Shown here: one piece after another, positions 63,609 to 64,000 of the stretch
Numbering within the stretch: position 1 is the first letter of the stretch
How the letters are laid out: the number at the start of each line of letters is the position of its first letter
Origin: Thalassomonas sp. M1454
Lineage (GTDB): Bacteria; Pseudomonadota; Gammaproteobacteria; Enterobacterales; Alteromonadaceae
Direction: 5' to 3'
Assembly: GCF_007097525.1 (NCBI RefSeq)
Contig: NZ_VKDD01000006.1
Location: forward strand, 258,070-322,069
DNA: 64,000 nt
The notes under the pieces: model-generated
What the model was told of the DNA's origin: nothing
The model's database searches: none
What the model saw: only the letters and a program-made list of their open reading frames with translations
Translations under genes and position numbers: made by a program

Positions 63609-63762
63609 AGGGAGGTTCTGCACATATGCACACTGTCAATTAGGGAGGTCCCGCACAAAAGCACTGCGGGATGACGTTGTATTTTTTCAGAATGAGTTGA
63701 TGCGCTGTGTTAGTTAACTTAGAACGTCATCCCTGAATCGCCTAAGCGATATCAGGGACCTC
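63609..63762. repeat. Composite REP-like inverted repeats near the rRNA operon
   Basis: GGGAGGT at 63609 begins a 22-base near-copy of the one at 63642. The latter element runs to GGGATGACGTT (63667-63677) and is matched inversely by AACGTCATCCC (63722-63732), closing with GGGACCTCC at 63754-63762. Each half also folds by itself (CCCGCA / TGCGGG; CCCTGA / TCAGGG). The pattern GTCATCCC...GGGACCTCC is like dispersed intergenic repeats of marine gammaproteobacteria. It is non-coding. Confidence 0.75.
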
Positions 63763-63836
63763 CTGCGGCAGTGGCGTGCTTGAATTGGATACGCAATACT
63801 ATGCCTGCAAATACGTAGGTCACAAAAGGCTCCAAC

Positions 63837-63866
63837 GAAAAAAGCCCTCTGCGTTAGCAGAGGGCT
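63837..63866 (-). terminator. Terminator of the rRNA operon
   Basis: On the minus strand AGCCCTCTGC pairs with GCAGAGGGCT around a four-base loop, followed by TTTTTTCG. It lies about 12 bp downstream of the 5S 3' end. Confidence 0.92.
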
Positions 63867-63877
63867 TTTCGAAATAG

Positions 63878-63996
63878 GAGCCTAGCGATGACCTACTCTC
63901 ACATGGGAACCCCCACACTACCATCGGCGCTACTGCGTTTCACTTCTGAGTTCGGCATGGGATCAGGTGGTTCCACAGTGCTATTGTCGCTAGACA
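63878..63996 (-). rRNA. rrf: 5S ribosomal RNA
   Basis: The minus strand reads as a complete 119-base 5S rRNA. It contains the conserved CCCATGCCGAACTCAGAAG and GATGGTAGTGTGGGG, and the ends pair (GTCTAGCGA with TCGCTAGGC). The end positions are estimated from that pairing and may shift by one or two bases. It is the last gene of an rRNA operon; 23S and 16S lie beyond the right edge. Confidence 0.95.
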
Positions 63997-64000
63997 AAAA

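Noticed and set aside
63508..63717. 69-codon ORF running into the repeat region at the end
   Set aside because: It is out of frame with the TonB-like gene and its second half is palindromic repeat sequence.

Overview
The window looks like a stretch of chromosome from a low-GC marine gammaproteobacterium of the order Alteromonadales, probably a Colwellia/Thalassotalea-type organism. This is inferred from protein resemblance and conserved gene order (rapA-rluA near djlA; lptD-surA-pdxA-rsmA-apaG-apaH; argR divergent from mdh; ispB divergent from rplU-rpmA-obgE). No database search was possible. Most of the window is core genome, read through ordinary operons separated by clear hairpin terminators.

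Layout. 1-5.2 kb: cytochrome c maturation genes, with ccmF-ccmG leaving the window on the minus strand and ccmABCDE on the plus strand. 5.2-12.6 kb: a small exported protein whose start codon lies in a perfect inverted repeat, a large TonB-dependent receptor, a small membrane protein, an OmpR-type response regulator without a kinase beside it, an acyl-CoA dehydrogenase and a small outer-membrane barrel. 12.7-22.4 kb: an FMN-binding glutamate-synthase-like protein, a PIN-PhoH ATPase, rapA-rluA, and the amgK-murU-djlA operon (cell-wall sugar recycling plus a co-chaperone). 22.7-30.4 kb: the lptD-surA-pdxA-rsmA-apaG-apaH operon, then a Dyp-type peroxidase. 30.5-36.3 kb: argR, mdh, ispB, rplU-rpmA, obgE and folA.

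36.3-46.7 kb: an RND efflux pair, a NagX-like membrane acyltransferase whose 3' region carries three tandem hairpin repeats, a CHASE4-GGDEF diguanylate cyclase coupled to a TerB-domain protein, a CvfB-like S1 protein and amtB-glnK. The glnK upstream region carries a good candidate sigma-54 promoter and two tandem NtrC sites. 47.0-50.5 kb is the most accessory-looking part: a 34-codon relic of an RHS core domain, an SOS-controlled umuDC pair with a consensus LexA box, and an acyltransferase that has an ATA codon where its ATG should be. 50.5-57.1 kb: a copper/silver-type CusCBA efflux operon led by a Met/His/Cys-rich exported protein. 57.2-62.7 kb: a yacL, membrane-fusion protein, RND permease and lipase-like operon, the permease pair being paralogous to that at 36-41 kb. 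62.9-64.0 kb: a TonB-like anchored protein, a composite REP-like repeat, and the 5S rRNA gene at the 3' end of an rRNA operon that continues beyond the window on the minus strand.

I see no phage, insertion sequence, CRISPR array or defence island, and no convincing wholly new system. The most interesting items are regulatory or structural: the inverted repeat over a translation start at 5.3 kb, the overlapping lptD leader hairpins, the 20-bp palindrome before the CvfB-like gene, the hairpin tandem repeat at 40.9 kb, the lost start codon at 49.3 kb and the SxxxH-anchored TonB-like protein at the end.
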